A DNA stretch of 8,275 bases from Wenzhouxiangella sp. (GTDB lineage: Bacteria; Pseudomonadota; Gammaproteobacteria; Xanthomonadales; Wenzhouxiangellaceae). The stretch lies in NCBI GenBank assembly GCA_007127425.1, contig SKZJ01000296.1:1-8275 (forward strand), read 5' to 3'. Every line of letters starts with the position of its first letter. The stretch's first letter is position 1. The notes under the pieces are model-generated. The model was not told where the DNA came from. It ran no database searches and saw only the letters and a list, made by a program, of their open reading frames with translations. Below, in pieces: positions 1 through 6,516 of this stretch. The translations under genes and the position numbers were made by a program.

Positions 1-1271
1 AGTGAAAAACCGCAGGGCATGTCGAAGGGGCCGCGTTGCAGGTAGCTCGATGCGTAGCTGACCACGACCGATCGCCAGAAATCCAGGGTCACGTTGACCG
101 CCGCCTGACTCAGCGCCGGCTCGTCGAAGCCCGCGTCCATCAACACTTCCCGAGCCGCCGCAGGCTCGGCGCGATCCAGCATCCCGGCTTGCGCCAGCGA
201 CTCGCAGCGCGACCGGCCGGCACTTGCAAGCTGCGGGGTGCCCAGCGGCAACCCAGTCGTGAACTCTTCATCGGCCAGCAGGCAGGGCTGGAAGAGGGCC
301 GCGAGGGTGGCATAGTCATAGAGCGACGGCTGACCCAGCGGCGTGATATTGGGCATGACCGAAACGACTGCGTCGAGCAGCCCTCCGTCATCAGCCTCGG
401 CGGCGCGAAGGACGGCATTGCCACCATTGGATACCGCGGCCGCGATGATGCGGGTGTTTCCCGCGCTGAATTCGCCCTCAAGCGCTACGTTCAGCACATC
501 CAGTCCGAAAGCCGCCGCGGCCAGCACATGATGTCCCCAGTCGGCTTCCGGATGATCGGCCGAATGGGCATGACGCATGCCCACGGTATCGGTAGGCTCA
601 TCGGGTGGATCCAACTCCAGCCCGAGCACACCCTCCCCGGCCGGCACGCGTTGCCCGGCCAGATCGGTACCGGTGGCGTCGGAAAAGTCGAAGATATCGG
701 TGCCGGCTCCCTTGTCGGTGTAGGCCACGGCACAACCTCGAGGCAATGCCCAGGGTGCGGCCATGGCAATGGCGCCATAGACACCTCGCGAGCCCGAGGC
801 CGGCGCCACCACCAGACAGGGAGAAGCATGATTGAAGTCGTCGGGCAGTTGCACGGCCACCCGGAAAGGCTGAGCGGCATCGGGCAGAGTCAGGAAGGCA
901 TGAAACTCGCGGCCCGGCACGCGTGGCAGGGAGTCAAGCAAACCGCCCAGGCCGGCGGCCGGGGACAGGGGCCCGATACCGCGCCAGTTGGTGTAGATGG
1001 CCAGTCTGCGCAGTTCGGCCGAGGTCGGAGCTTCCGGATCGGACAACGCCGGCGCCGGTCCGGCCAACCCGTCCAGACCCAGTCCTGCGCTGACCAGGTC
1101 GTCATCGTTGCGGTGCTCGGTGATCCTCACCGGCATCGCGAACTGATTATCGTGTTGCGCCGACGGCACCTCGGCAGGCCCGGTCTCCCGCTCTACATCG
1201 TTAGTGGCATCACAGGCCACCAGCACAAGCGCCACTGACAACAACAGGGATCGCATCACGGTCTTCATCAT
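1..1271 (-). CDS. D-(-)-3-hydroxybutyrate oligomer hydrolase, lipoprotein, C-terminus beyond the window
   Basis: This enzyme family hydrolyses short oligomers of 3-hydroxybutyrate, released from polyhydroxybutyrate, to the monomer. The frame is open from an ATG at 1271 to the window edge (423 residues seen; the family is usually near 700). Recognisable family blocks are ELRRLAIYTNWRG (about 86-98), SGSRGVYGAIAMA (159-171), RGCAVAYTDKGAG (178-190) and HAHSADHPEADWGHH (234-248). AVSNGG (279-284) follows, whose Ser281 corresponds to the serine of the family's SVSNG motif, the likely nucleophile. The N-terminus is a short basic and hydrophobic stretch ending in LVAC, a good lipobox with Cys20, so it is probably a lipoprotein. 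Aspartate follows the cysteine. AAGGTG lies 4 bases before ATG 1271 and 7 before the in-frame ATG at 1268, so either could be the start. It diverges from the 3HB dehydrogenase, its expected metabolic partner. Family assignment is strong; localisation is inferred. Confidence 0.9.
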   Translation of the reverse strand, partial: MMKTVMRSLLLSVALVLVACDATNDVERETGPAEVPSAQHDNQFAMPVRITEHRNDDDLVSAGLGLDGLAGPAPALSDPEAPTSAELRRLAIYTNWRGIGPLSPAAGLGGLLDSLPRVPGREFHAFLTLPDAAQPFRVAVQLPDDFNHASPCLVVAPASGSRGVYGAIAMAAPWALPRGCAVAYTDKGAGTDIFDFSDATGTDLAGQRVPAGEGVLGLELDPPDEPTDTVGMRHAHSADHPEADWGHHVLAAAAFGLDVLNVALEGEFSAGNTRIIAAAVSNGGNAVLRAAEADDGGLLDAVVSVMPNITPLGQPSLYDYATLAALFQPCLLADEEFTTGLPLGTPQLASAGRSRCESLAQAGMLDRAEPAAAREVLMDAGFDEPALSQAAVNVTLDFWRSVVVSYASSYLQRGPFDMPCGFS

Positions 1272-1406
1272 CACTCACCTTGGCCAATCTGCACGGCTTC
1301 GCACTTTACCAAGGTCGCTGCCGGGCTCGGCAATGGACTTTGGTACAGTCGGCAACGCCCTTGTGTTCTGCTAGCCTTGCCGCGAATCATCTCAAGGCAG
1401 CAGACC
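1272..1406. promoter_or_regulatory. Divergent intergenic region with a nested inverted repeat
   Basis: This spacer separates the divergent hydrolase and dehydrogenase genes and must hold both promoters. At its centre, 1307-1316 (TACCAAGGTC) pairs with 1336-1345 (GACTTTGGTA) with one mismatch. Inside that loop, TGCCG (1319-1323) and CGGCA (1328-1332) form a perfect 5-bp stem around GGCT. A regulator binding site shared by both genes is one reading, and a leader hairpin is another. I could not find a convincing sigma-70 promoter in either direction. The AAGG at 1394-1397, nine bases before the dehydrogenase ATG, is a modest ribosome binding site. Confidence 0.5.
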
Positions 1407-2162
1407 ATGCACATACTGATCACCGGCGCCGGCAGCGGCATTGGTGCCGGCATTGCCACCCATCTGGCCGAAGCCGGGCACGAAATTGTTGTCACCGACC
1501 TGGACGAAGGGGCTGCCAAACAGGTTGCCGGGGAGATCGTTGATCGGGGCGGCGTGGCCAGGGCAATGCGCCTCGACGTCACCGATGATGCCAGTGTCGA
1601 GGCCCTGTGCCGTGCACTGGAGCACCCGGTCGAAGTCTTGATCAACAATGCCGGCCTGCAGCATGTCGCCGCACTTGAAGAGTTTCCGATGGACAAGTGG
1701 GACCTGCTCGTCCAGGTCATGCTCACCGGCACAGCCCGGCTTACACGGGCGCTGCTGCCGGGCATGCGTGATCAGGGCTTCGGGCGCATCGTCAACATCG
1801 GCTCCATCCACTCGCTGGTGGCCAGCGCCTACAAGTCGGCCTACGTGGCCGCCAAACACGGATTGATCGGCTTCTCGCGCGTTCTGGCACTGGAGACGGC
1901 CGATACCGATATCACCATCAACACCGTCTGCCCGACCTACGTCAAGACGCCGCTGGTGGAAAAGCAGATCGCCGACCAGGCACGCGTGCACGGCATTTCC
2001 GAAGACGAAGTTGTCGAGAAGATCATGCTCAAGCCCATGCCCAAGGGCGTATTCATCTCGATGGAGGAACTGGCAGGTATCTGCGCGTTCCTGGTCAGCC
2101 CGGTCGCGCGCAACATCACCGGCCAGGCCATCGTTGTCGACGGCGGCTGGACAGTGACCTGA
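1407..2162 (+). CDS. D-3-hydroxybutyrate dehydrogenase (short-chain dehydrogenase)
   Basis: It oxidises D-3-hydroxybutyrate to acetoacetate with NAD+ in the cytoplasm (EC 1.1.1.30). The 251-residue protein is a classical short-chain dehydrogenase. It has TGAGSGIG at 6-13 for the dinucleotide, Asp31 at the end of the second strand (favours NAD over NADP), NNAG at 80-83, and the triad Ser133, Tyr146, Lys150. The segment SAYVAAKHGL and the residues Gln85, His135, Lys143 and Gln187 match the substrate-pocket residues known from the Pseudomonas fragi enzyme. That separates it from generic family members. The start at 1407 is chosen because the Rossmann strand begins right after it; the frame also extends upstream to a TTG at 1377 without a better ribosome site. 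The usual CPG-W/Y-V segment reads CPTYV here (175-179). The gene is divergent from the oligomer hydrolase. The symbols bdhA and hbdH are both used for this family, so none is assigned. Confidence 0.93.
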   Translation: MHILITGAGSGIGAGIATHLAEAGHEIVVTDLDEGAAKQVAGEIVDRGGVARAMRLDVTDDASVEALCRALEHPVEVLINNAGLQHVAALEEFPMDKWDLLVQVMLTGTARLTRALLPGMRDQGFGRIVNIGSIHSLVASAYKSAYVAAKHGLIGFSRVLALETADTDITINTVCPTYVKTPLVEKQIADQARVHGISEDEVVEKIMLKPMPKGVFISMEELAGICAFLVSPVARNITGQAIVVDGGWTVT

Positions 2163-2213
2163 TTCCGCATCGGGCGATCGGCGGGTCAAGGAGCCTCTGA
2201 GTAAATCTGCACG

Positions 2214-2226
2214 GGCGCGAGGCGCC
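2214..2226 (+). terminator. Weak hairpin downstream of the dehydrogenase gene
   Basis: GGCGC and GCGCC form a perfect 5-bp stem around a GAG loop, 51 bases past the stop codon. It is followed by TTAATC rather than a run of T. It may slow or end transcription, but it is too short and lacks the T tract of a strong intrinsic terminator. Read-through into the response regulator remains possible. Confidence 0.25.
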
Positions 2227-2314
2227 TTAATCGACACCACCGCCCAGGTCTTCTTTCATGGCATCATGGTGCGTGACCCAGCTGCACGGACCAGACGCAC
2301 TCACGCGCCCTGCC

Positions 2315-2977
2315 ATGACCACCCGAGTCCTGATTGCCGACGATCATCCGCTGTTTCGTACCGCCCTGTCGCAGGCGCTGGCCACATGCCTCGAGGACAT
2401 GGAGGTGCATGAGGCGGCCGACCTGCCCGACACCCTGGGCCGGCTCGGTCAACGCGAAGACATCGACCTGCTGCTGCTCGACCTGCATATGCCCGGCAAC
2501 CAGGGCCTGACTGGCCTGGCCGCCATCCGCTGCCGTTTTCCGACCGTGGCTGTGGTCGTGGTCTCGGCCAACGAGGATCCACGCGTCATTCGCCGCGCCC
2601 TCGATCACGGTGCCGCCGGCTTCATTCCAAAAAGCGCGTCACCGGAGCTGCTCACCCAGGCCCTGCAGTCCATCCTCGACTGCCGCGAGTGGGTCCCGCC
2701 GCACCTCGCAGCACGGGTGGCCGGTATCGACTCCGACGATGCCGACCTGGAACTGGCCGACCGTATCGCCGCGCTCACGCCACAACAGTTCCGTGTTCTT
2801 GAACTGGTCGCCGACGGCCGCCTCAACAAGCAAATCGCCGATCAACTCGACATCCAGGAGCGCACCGTAAAGGCCCACATGAGCGAGATCCTGCAGAAGC
2901 TCGAGGTTCGCAACCGCACCCAGGCCGGCATCGCCTTTCGCCGGCTCGAACTGGTCGACCCGGCCAGGATTGTTTGA
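2315..2977 (+). CDS. NarL/LuxR-family response regulator
   Basis: This is a two-component transcription regulator of 220 residues. The receiver domain (about 3-120) has the acidic pair Asp9-Asp10, the phospho-acceptor Asp56 in LLLLDLHMPG, Ser84 as the switch hydroxyl and Lys106 in GFIPK, so it looks fully phosphorylatable. The C-terminal LuxR/GerE helix-turn-helix (about 153-211) has LTPQQFRVLELVADG followed by NKQIADQL and ERTVKAHMSEILQKL. The start at 2315 puts the family's usual opening (TRVLIADDHPLFR) at the N-terminus. An in-frame ATG at 2258 would add 19 residues. Neither has a good Shine-Dalgarno sequence. No histidine kinase is present in the window. It lies 152 bp after the dehydrogenase gene on the same strand, so a role in 3HB or polymer metabolism is plausible but purely positional. 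Confidence 0.9.
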   Translation: MTTRVLIADDHPLFRTALSQALATCLEDMEVHEAADLPDTLGRLGQREDIDLLLLDLHMPGNQGLTGLAAIRCRFPTVAVVVVSANEDPRVIRRALDHGAAGFIPKSASPELLTQALQSILDCREWVPPHLAARVAGIDSDDADLELADRIAALTPQQFRVLELVADGRLNKQIADQLDIQERTVKAHMSEILQKLEVRNRTQAGIAFRRLELVDPARIV

Positions 2978-2978
2978 T

Positions 2979-3028
2979 TGTCGTTTCGTCGCCGGGTCGC
3001 TTCGAAACGACCACACGACGAAACGACA
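2979..3028. repeat. 50-bp near-palindrome at a convergent gene junction
   Basis: The outer arms TGTCGTTTCGTCG (2979-2991) and CGACGAAACGACA (3016-3028) are exact inverted repeats of 13 bp. The inner part, 2995-3012, is itself a palindrome around TTCGAA with one mismatched pair. Both share the centre at 3003/3004, and overall 21 of 25 arm positions pair. It is built from four copies of the 9-mer GTCGYTTCG: two forward (2980, 2996) and two reverse (3003, 3019), with a 16-bp spacing in each pair. It sits between the stop codons of two convergent genes (2977 and 3036). It could be a bidirectional transcription barrier, but no T run follows on either strand. It could also be a protein-binding or REP-like repeat. 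Confidence 0.7.
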
Positions 3029-3035
3029 GCGCCTG

Positions 3036-4166
3036 TCAGGTTTTCGCCAGCGTCCGGTAGAATGCTTCCAAGCAGGCTCTTCCCAGATCCCGACAACGCC
3101 CCGGAGACCAGCCGATCTCGGGTACCGGCGTATCGGCAGTGTCCTTGAACGGCATCTCCAGGGTCATGGCCAGGCAGTCGAAGGTCTCGGCCATGTAGTC
3201 GGTGTTCTTTTTCATGTCCGCGCTGCCCGGGGCATCGACCTCATAGCCGTGCTCGTTCTGGAAATCCGGCGTGATCATCGCCAACAACTGCTTGAACTCG
3301 TCAAGCTGCCTTTGCTTCTCCTCGTTCCACGACGGCGTGCCCTCGGCACCGGCGATGAAGTTGTAGGGCAAGGCCTCGTCGCCATGTACGTCGAAGGCGA
3401 AGTCCACACCGGTCTCATGCATTTTCTGGCGGGTGTAGTAGACCTCGGGTGATTTTTCCGGGCAGGGCTCGGCCCACTCGCGGTTGAGATTGCGACCGTG
3501 GGCATTGGTACGCAGGTGACCGCGCACGCCGCCGTCGATGCACATGTTGGGCACGACGTAAACGACTGCCCGTTCAAGCAACTCACGGGCCACCGCGTCT
3601 TCAGGGTCGAGCAGGCGACCGAGAAAACCTTCCACCCACCACTCGGCCATGGTCTCGCCGGGGTGCTGGCGGGCGATGATCCACAGCTTCCTGCGGCCTT
3701 CGGCCGGCTCACCGATGGTCAGCAGCGTATGGGCATGACCATCGGGGGTGGTGCACAGGGTTTCGGCGCGCACCCTGGAGTGTTCCATCGACGAGGCGAT
3801 CAGCTGCTGGTGCTCGCGCAGGCTGTAGGGGGCAAAATAGGCCACGTAGACGATATCCGCCTCGGGCCGGTGGCGGATGACGAGTTGCTTGCCATCGAAC
3901 TCGGTGTCGGTACGAAACCAGTTTTCCAGGTCGTAGCTGACCACGGCCTGGTAGTTTTCGAACCCGTCCGGGTACGACACCTTGCCCGCATTCTCGATCA
4001 CCATCGTGCAGTCGATCTCACGCGCATCGCACAACTGAAAGAAGAACCACTGCATGTGCTCATCACCGGCATCGGGACGAATCTTCAGGCGAATGGCCTC
4101 GGGATTGTCGGAAGAAACGACTTCGATGTTGCCGCCGTCGAAATGATCATGAATTCGAATGGTCAT
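3036..4166 (-). CDS. M14-family zinc carboxypeptidase, cytosolic carypeptidase-like (CCP type)
   Basis: This is a zinc carboxypeptidase of the cytosolic carboxypeptidase-like branch of M14. Eukaryotic members remove glutamates from tubulin tails; the bacterial substrates are not settled. The 376 residues start with a beta-rich domain (about 1-125) of the type that precedes M14 in this branch. The catalytic domain follows, with zinc ligands His168 and Glu171 in QHPGET, Asn226 to Arg229 in RNLNREW, the third ligand His261 in DVHGDE, and Glu337 in MTLEMPFKD as the likely general base. No signal peptide is visible, so it should act in the cytoplasm. ATG 4166 is preceded by GAGGAA at a good distance; the frame also reaches a TTG at 4178, but that overlaps the ribosome site. 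It follows truC by 63 bp on the same strand and may be co-transcribed. It converges on the response regulator gene. Confidence 0.9.
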   Translation of the reverse strand: MTIRIHDHFDGGNIEVVSSDNPEAIRLKIRPDAGDEHMQWFFFQLCDAREIDCTMVIENAGKVSYPDGFENYQAVVSYDLENWFRTDTEFDGKQLVIRHRPEADIVYVAYFAPYSLREHQQLIASSMEHSRVRAETLCTTPDGHAHTLLTIGEPAEGRRKLWIIARQHPGETMAEWWVEGFLGRLLDPEDAVARELLERAVVYVVPNMCIDGGVRGHLRTNAHGRNLNREWAEPCPEKSPEVYYTRQKMHETGVDFAFDVHGDEALPYNFIAGAEGTPSWNEEKQRQLDEFKQLLAMITPDFQNEHGYEVDAPGSADMKKNTDYMAETFDCLAMTLEMPFKDTADTPVPEIGWSPGRCRDLGRACLEAFYRTLAKT

Positions 4167-4211
4167 GTTGTTCCTCAACTATTTTTTCAGTGAACCTGGA
4201 TGATTTTGAAC

Positions 4212-4236
4212 CACGAAGTGGCACGAAAATCACGAA
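4212..4236. repeat. Triple CACGAA motif between truC and the carboxypeptidase gene
   Basis: CACGAA occurs at 4212, 4222 and 4231, with spacings of 10 and 9 bases, so roughly one helical turn apart. The third copy overlaps the truC stop codon (4230-4232). The first copy is inside CCAC-GAA-GTGG (4211-4221), a 4-bp stem with a 3-base loop. The function is not evident. It resembles a short dispersed intergenic repeat more than a regulator site. No T run makes the small hairpin a terminator. Confidence 0.5.
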
Positions 4237-4955
4237 ATCTCGCTTGCTGTACCGAACACGGTTCGGATGATGCGACTGAACTCTTCATCCGGCGCCGCCT
4301 CCACCTTGAGCCGCGTACCCGCGACCGGATGGGTTAACTCCAGGCCGCGGGCATGTAGCAGCAGGCGGTGGCTGCCAAAATGCTGGCGGAAAAGCCGGTT
4401 ATGACGACCTTCCCCATACGTAGTGTCACCGATCAGAGGATGAAAGATGTGTTTGAAGTGGCGGCGGATCTGGTGGCGGCGACCGGTTTTCGGGAACACC
4501 TCGACCAGCGAGTAGCGCACGGTGTCGTGTTCGCCCAGGGCGTAGGGCAACTCGGCGGTGGCCAGTCGCCGGTACCGCGTCAGCGACGCCTGGCCTTCCT
4601 CGGATGCCTTGTGCTTTTTCAGCGGATGATCAATCTCCCCTTCCGGCTCGACCCATCCCCTCGCCACCGCCAGGTAGCACTTCTCCACGGTCTGGTCCAT
4701 GAACTGCTTGCCGAGTGCACTGGCTGTATCGCGGTCCAACGCAAACAGCAGGACGCCGGAGGTGGCCCGATCCAGTCGATGGACCGGCCACACTTTCTGG
4801 CTGAGCTGGTCACGCAGCAACTGCACCACGAACTGCCGATCGGTACCGAGACGGCTGGCATGCACCATGATGTCGCAGGGCTTGTCGATGGCGCACAGCC
4901 ACGGGTCACGATACAGAACCTTGAATGGGAGGGTCGAGTCGGCAGTGGAGGTCAT
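4230..4955 (-). CDS. truC: tRNA pseudouridine(65) synthase TruC
   Basis: The enzyme isomerises a uridine to pseudouridine in tRNA; TruC of Escherichia coli acts at U65 in the acceptor stem. The 241-residue protein belongs to the RluA/TruC branch. HRLDRATSGVLLFALD carries the catalytic Asp62 (59-74), and EKCYLAVARGW (91-101) is the usual strand after it. The parts that fit TruC rather than RluA/C/D are the long RYSLVEVFPKTGRRHQIRRH block (147-166), HPLIGDTTYGEGRHNR, and the ending SHRLLLHARGLELTHP. No S4 domain is present, as expected for TruC. The start at 4955 gives a normal N-terminus (FKVLYRDPWLCAIDKP) with AGGGA about 6 bases upstream. It begins 22 bp after the stop of the beta-lactamase-like gene, so co-transcription is likely. 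Confidence 0.92.
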   Translation of the reverse strand: MTSTADSTLPFKVLYRDPWLCAIDKPCDIMVHASRLGTDRQFVVQLLRDQLSQKVWPVHRLDRATSGVLLFALDRDTASALGKQFMDQTVEKCYLAVARGWVEPEGEIDHPLKKHKASEEGQASLTRYRRLATAELPYALGEHDTVRYSLVEVFPKTGRRHQIRRHFKHIFHPLIGDTTYGEGRHNRLFRQHFGSHRLLLHARGLELTHPVAGTRLKVEAAPDEEFSRIIRTVFGTASEIS

Positions 4956-4956
4956 A

Positions 4957-4977
4957 CTGATCCCTGACCTCTGATCC
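4957..4977 (-). repeat. Triple heptamer filling the gap upstream of truC
   Basis: Read on the minus strand, the spacer is three adjoining heptamers, GGATCAG, AGGTCAG and GGATCAG. The first and third are identical and the middle one differs at three positions. They occupy all but one base of the 22-bp gap between the beta-lactamase-like stop (4978) and the truC ATG (4955). The last two copies contain the purine-rich stretch that serves as the truC ribosome binding site, so copy number would directly alter the gene spacing and the leader of truC. Confidence 0.65.
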
Positions 4978-6516
4978 TCACTCCTCGCCAATCCGCTCGA
5001 ATCGCACCACACGCGTGTAGTCAGCCGGGTAGATCCCCTCCTGAAGCGACTTGGGCCGCAGGGTGAAATGCATGTGCAGTTCCGCCGGCTGGCCGTCCTC
5101 GCCCAGCGTGAACCAGACAAACTTTTCGCGCTGGGCCGGGTTGCGCCAGTGGGCACGAAAGGTGTCGTGGTGCCAATGCTCGAGTTCCAGCACCTGGCTG
5201 TCGTCTTCCCACAGGCGAATGGACAACTCACCGTCGTCAAACCGGACCTCGGCGCTATCGTAGAGCGGATCGTGATAGTGGCCGGCATAGGCCGACAGCG
5301 GCTGCGACGTTTCCGTCCCGTCGATTCGCTCAGCTTCCTTGTCCAGCCGGGCCTGGCGGGCTTCCTCGCGAGTCTCGAGAAATTCATCAAATTGCTGCTC
5401 ACCCCACTCGGTGATCTCGTGACCGGCGATGCGGTCGACGATGGCCTTGAAAACGGGTTCACGCATGACGGTAAAGGTGTTGGTCGACATGGCGATGCCC
5501 AGGTCGAGCTCAGGCAGCAGCCAGATCTGGGTATTGAAACCGTCCGTGGCACCGCCGTGACGCAGCAGCTGGTGACCTCGATAACTGCCGATACCCCAAC
5601 CGAAGGCGTAGGCCTCCACCGAATGCTCCTCCTCGTCGAAACCGCTGAGATTGGACGGGCTGTGGATGCGCGCCATCACTTCCTCGTCGAGCAGTCTCTG
5701 ATCATCAAGGACGCCCGGCTCGCCCAGGTTGAACTGCATCCATCGGGCCAGATCGTGCATGGTGGTGTTGACCGCCGCCGCAGGTCCGGAATAGCCCCAG
5801 TCCCGGCGCTCGATCCGCACCAGTTCACCGTCGATTTCCTGGTGCGGCCAGGCGGCATCGTCTTCCAGTTCGTGGATGGAAGTATTGGTTCGCGTCATGC
5901 CCAGCGGTGCGAACAGGCGTTCGGCCAGGAACGACTCCCAGCTCTTCCCGGACACGCGTTCGATGACCTCACCAGCCACGGTGTACATCGCGTTGGAGTA
6001 GACATAGCCCTGGCGGAACGGCTGTTCGAACTCGTGGTAACGCAAGTGGGACATGAACTCGGCGCGGGAGCGATCAGGCATGAACGTCAGCCGATTGCCG
6101 AACAGCCGCCCGACACCGACACGGTGACTGAGCAGGTCACGAAGGGTGACTTGGCCGGTGACCCAGTCGTCGCTGAGGCGAAACTCGGGGACATGATCGA
6201 CCACGCGGTCGTCCCAGTCGACCCGCCCCTCATCGACCAGCATCCCCAATGCGGTGGCGGTCATCGCCTTGCTCAGGCTGGCCACGCCGAACTGGGTGTC
6301 GGCATCGACCGCACGCTCATCTTCCAGCCCCAGTTGCCCGAACCCACGCGCGAAAACCAGTTCGTCGCCGTGCACCACGGCAACCGCCAGCCCCGGCACA
6401 CCCCAGCGCTCACGCTCGTTTTCGATCCACTCATCGAGTCCGTCCAGTGCCTCGGCATGCGTCGTGACCACGAAAAGGCACAGCAACGCGGCTGTCGTCC
6501 ATCGGATGATTGTCAT
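4978..6516 (-). CDS. Exported serine beta-lactamase-like hydrolase (class C / penicillin-binding protein related)
   Basis: This 512-residue protein is of the beta-lactamase/transpeptidase-like group (Pfam Beta-lactamase, PF00144). The active-site motifs are Ser80-Leu-Ser-Lys83, Tyr173-Ser-Asn175 and His320-Gly-Gly322. The last stands where true beta-lactamases have KTG; HxG is common in the esterase and peptidase relatives. The N-terminus MTIIRWTTAALLCLFVV is a Sec-type signal with probable cleavage after THA (residue 21), so it acts in the periplasm or outside. After about residue 400 there is a beta-rich tail of the kind called DUF3471 in these enzymes. A start further up the open frame (GTG 6783) would put the signal peptide in the middle and read through a repeat element, so 6516 is preferred. 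Substrate is unknown: D-amino peptides, esters or beta-lactams are all possible. It leads a probable operon with truC. Confidence 0.88.
   Translation of the reverse strand: MTIIRWTTAALLCLFVVTTHAEALDGLDEWIENERERWGVPGLAVAVVHGDELVFARGFGQLGLEDERAVDADTQFGVASLSKAMTATALGMLVDEGRVDWDDRVVDHVPEFRLSDDWVTGQVTLRDLLSHRVGVGRLFGNRLTFMPDRSRAEFMSHLRYHEFEQPFRQGYVYSNAMYTVAGEVIERVSGKSWESFLAERLFAPLGMTRTNTSIHELEDDAAWPHQEIDGELVRIERRDWGYSGPAAAVNTTMHDLARWMQFNLGEPGVLDDQRLLDEEVMARIHSPSNLSGFDEEEHSVEAYAFGWGIGSYRGHQLLRHGGATDGFNTQIWLLPELDLGIAMSTNTFTVMREPVFKAIVDRIAGHEITEWGEQQFDEFLETREEARQARLDKEAERIDGTETSQPLSAYAGHYHDPLYDSAEVRFDDGELSIRLWEDDSQVLELEHWHHDTFRAHWRNPAQREKFVWFTLGEDGQPAELHMHFTLRPKSLQEGIYPADYTRVVRFERIGEE

Noticed and set aside
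36..1238. Long plus-strand open frame (400 codons)
   Set aside because: It lies antisense to the 3HB-oligomer hydrolase, whose frame has clear family motifs. The antisense product is Arg/Gly/His-rich without any recognisable domain.
1392..2240. Minus-strand open frame of 282 codons
   Set aside because: It is antisense to the 3HB dehydrogenase, has no domain I recognise, and has an Asp/Gly/His-rich composition typical of a shadow.
3498..4193. Plus-strand open frame of 231 codons
   Set aside because: It is antisense to the M14 carboxypeptidase, which has complete zinc-binding motifs.
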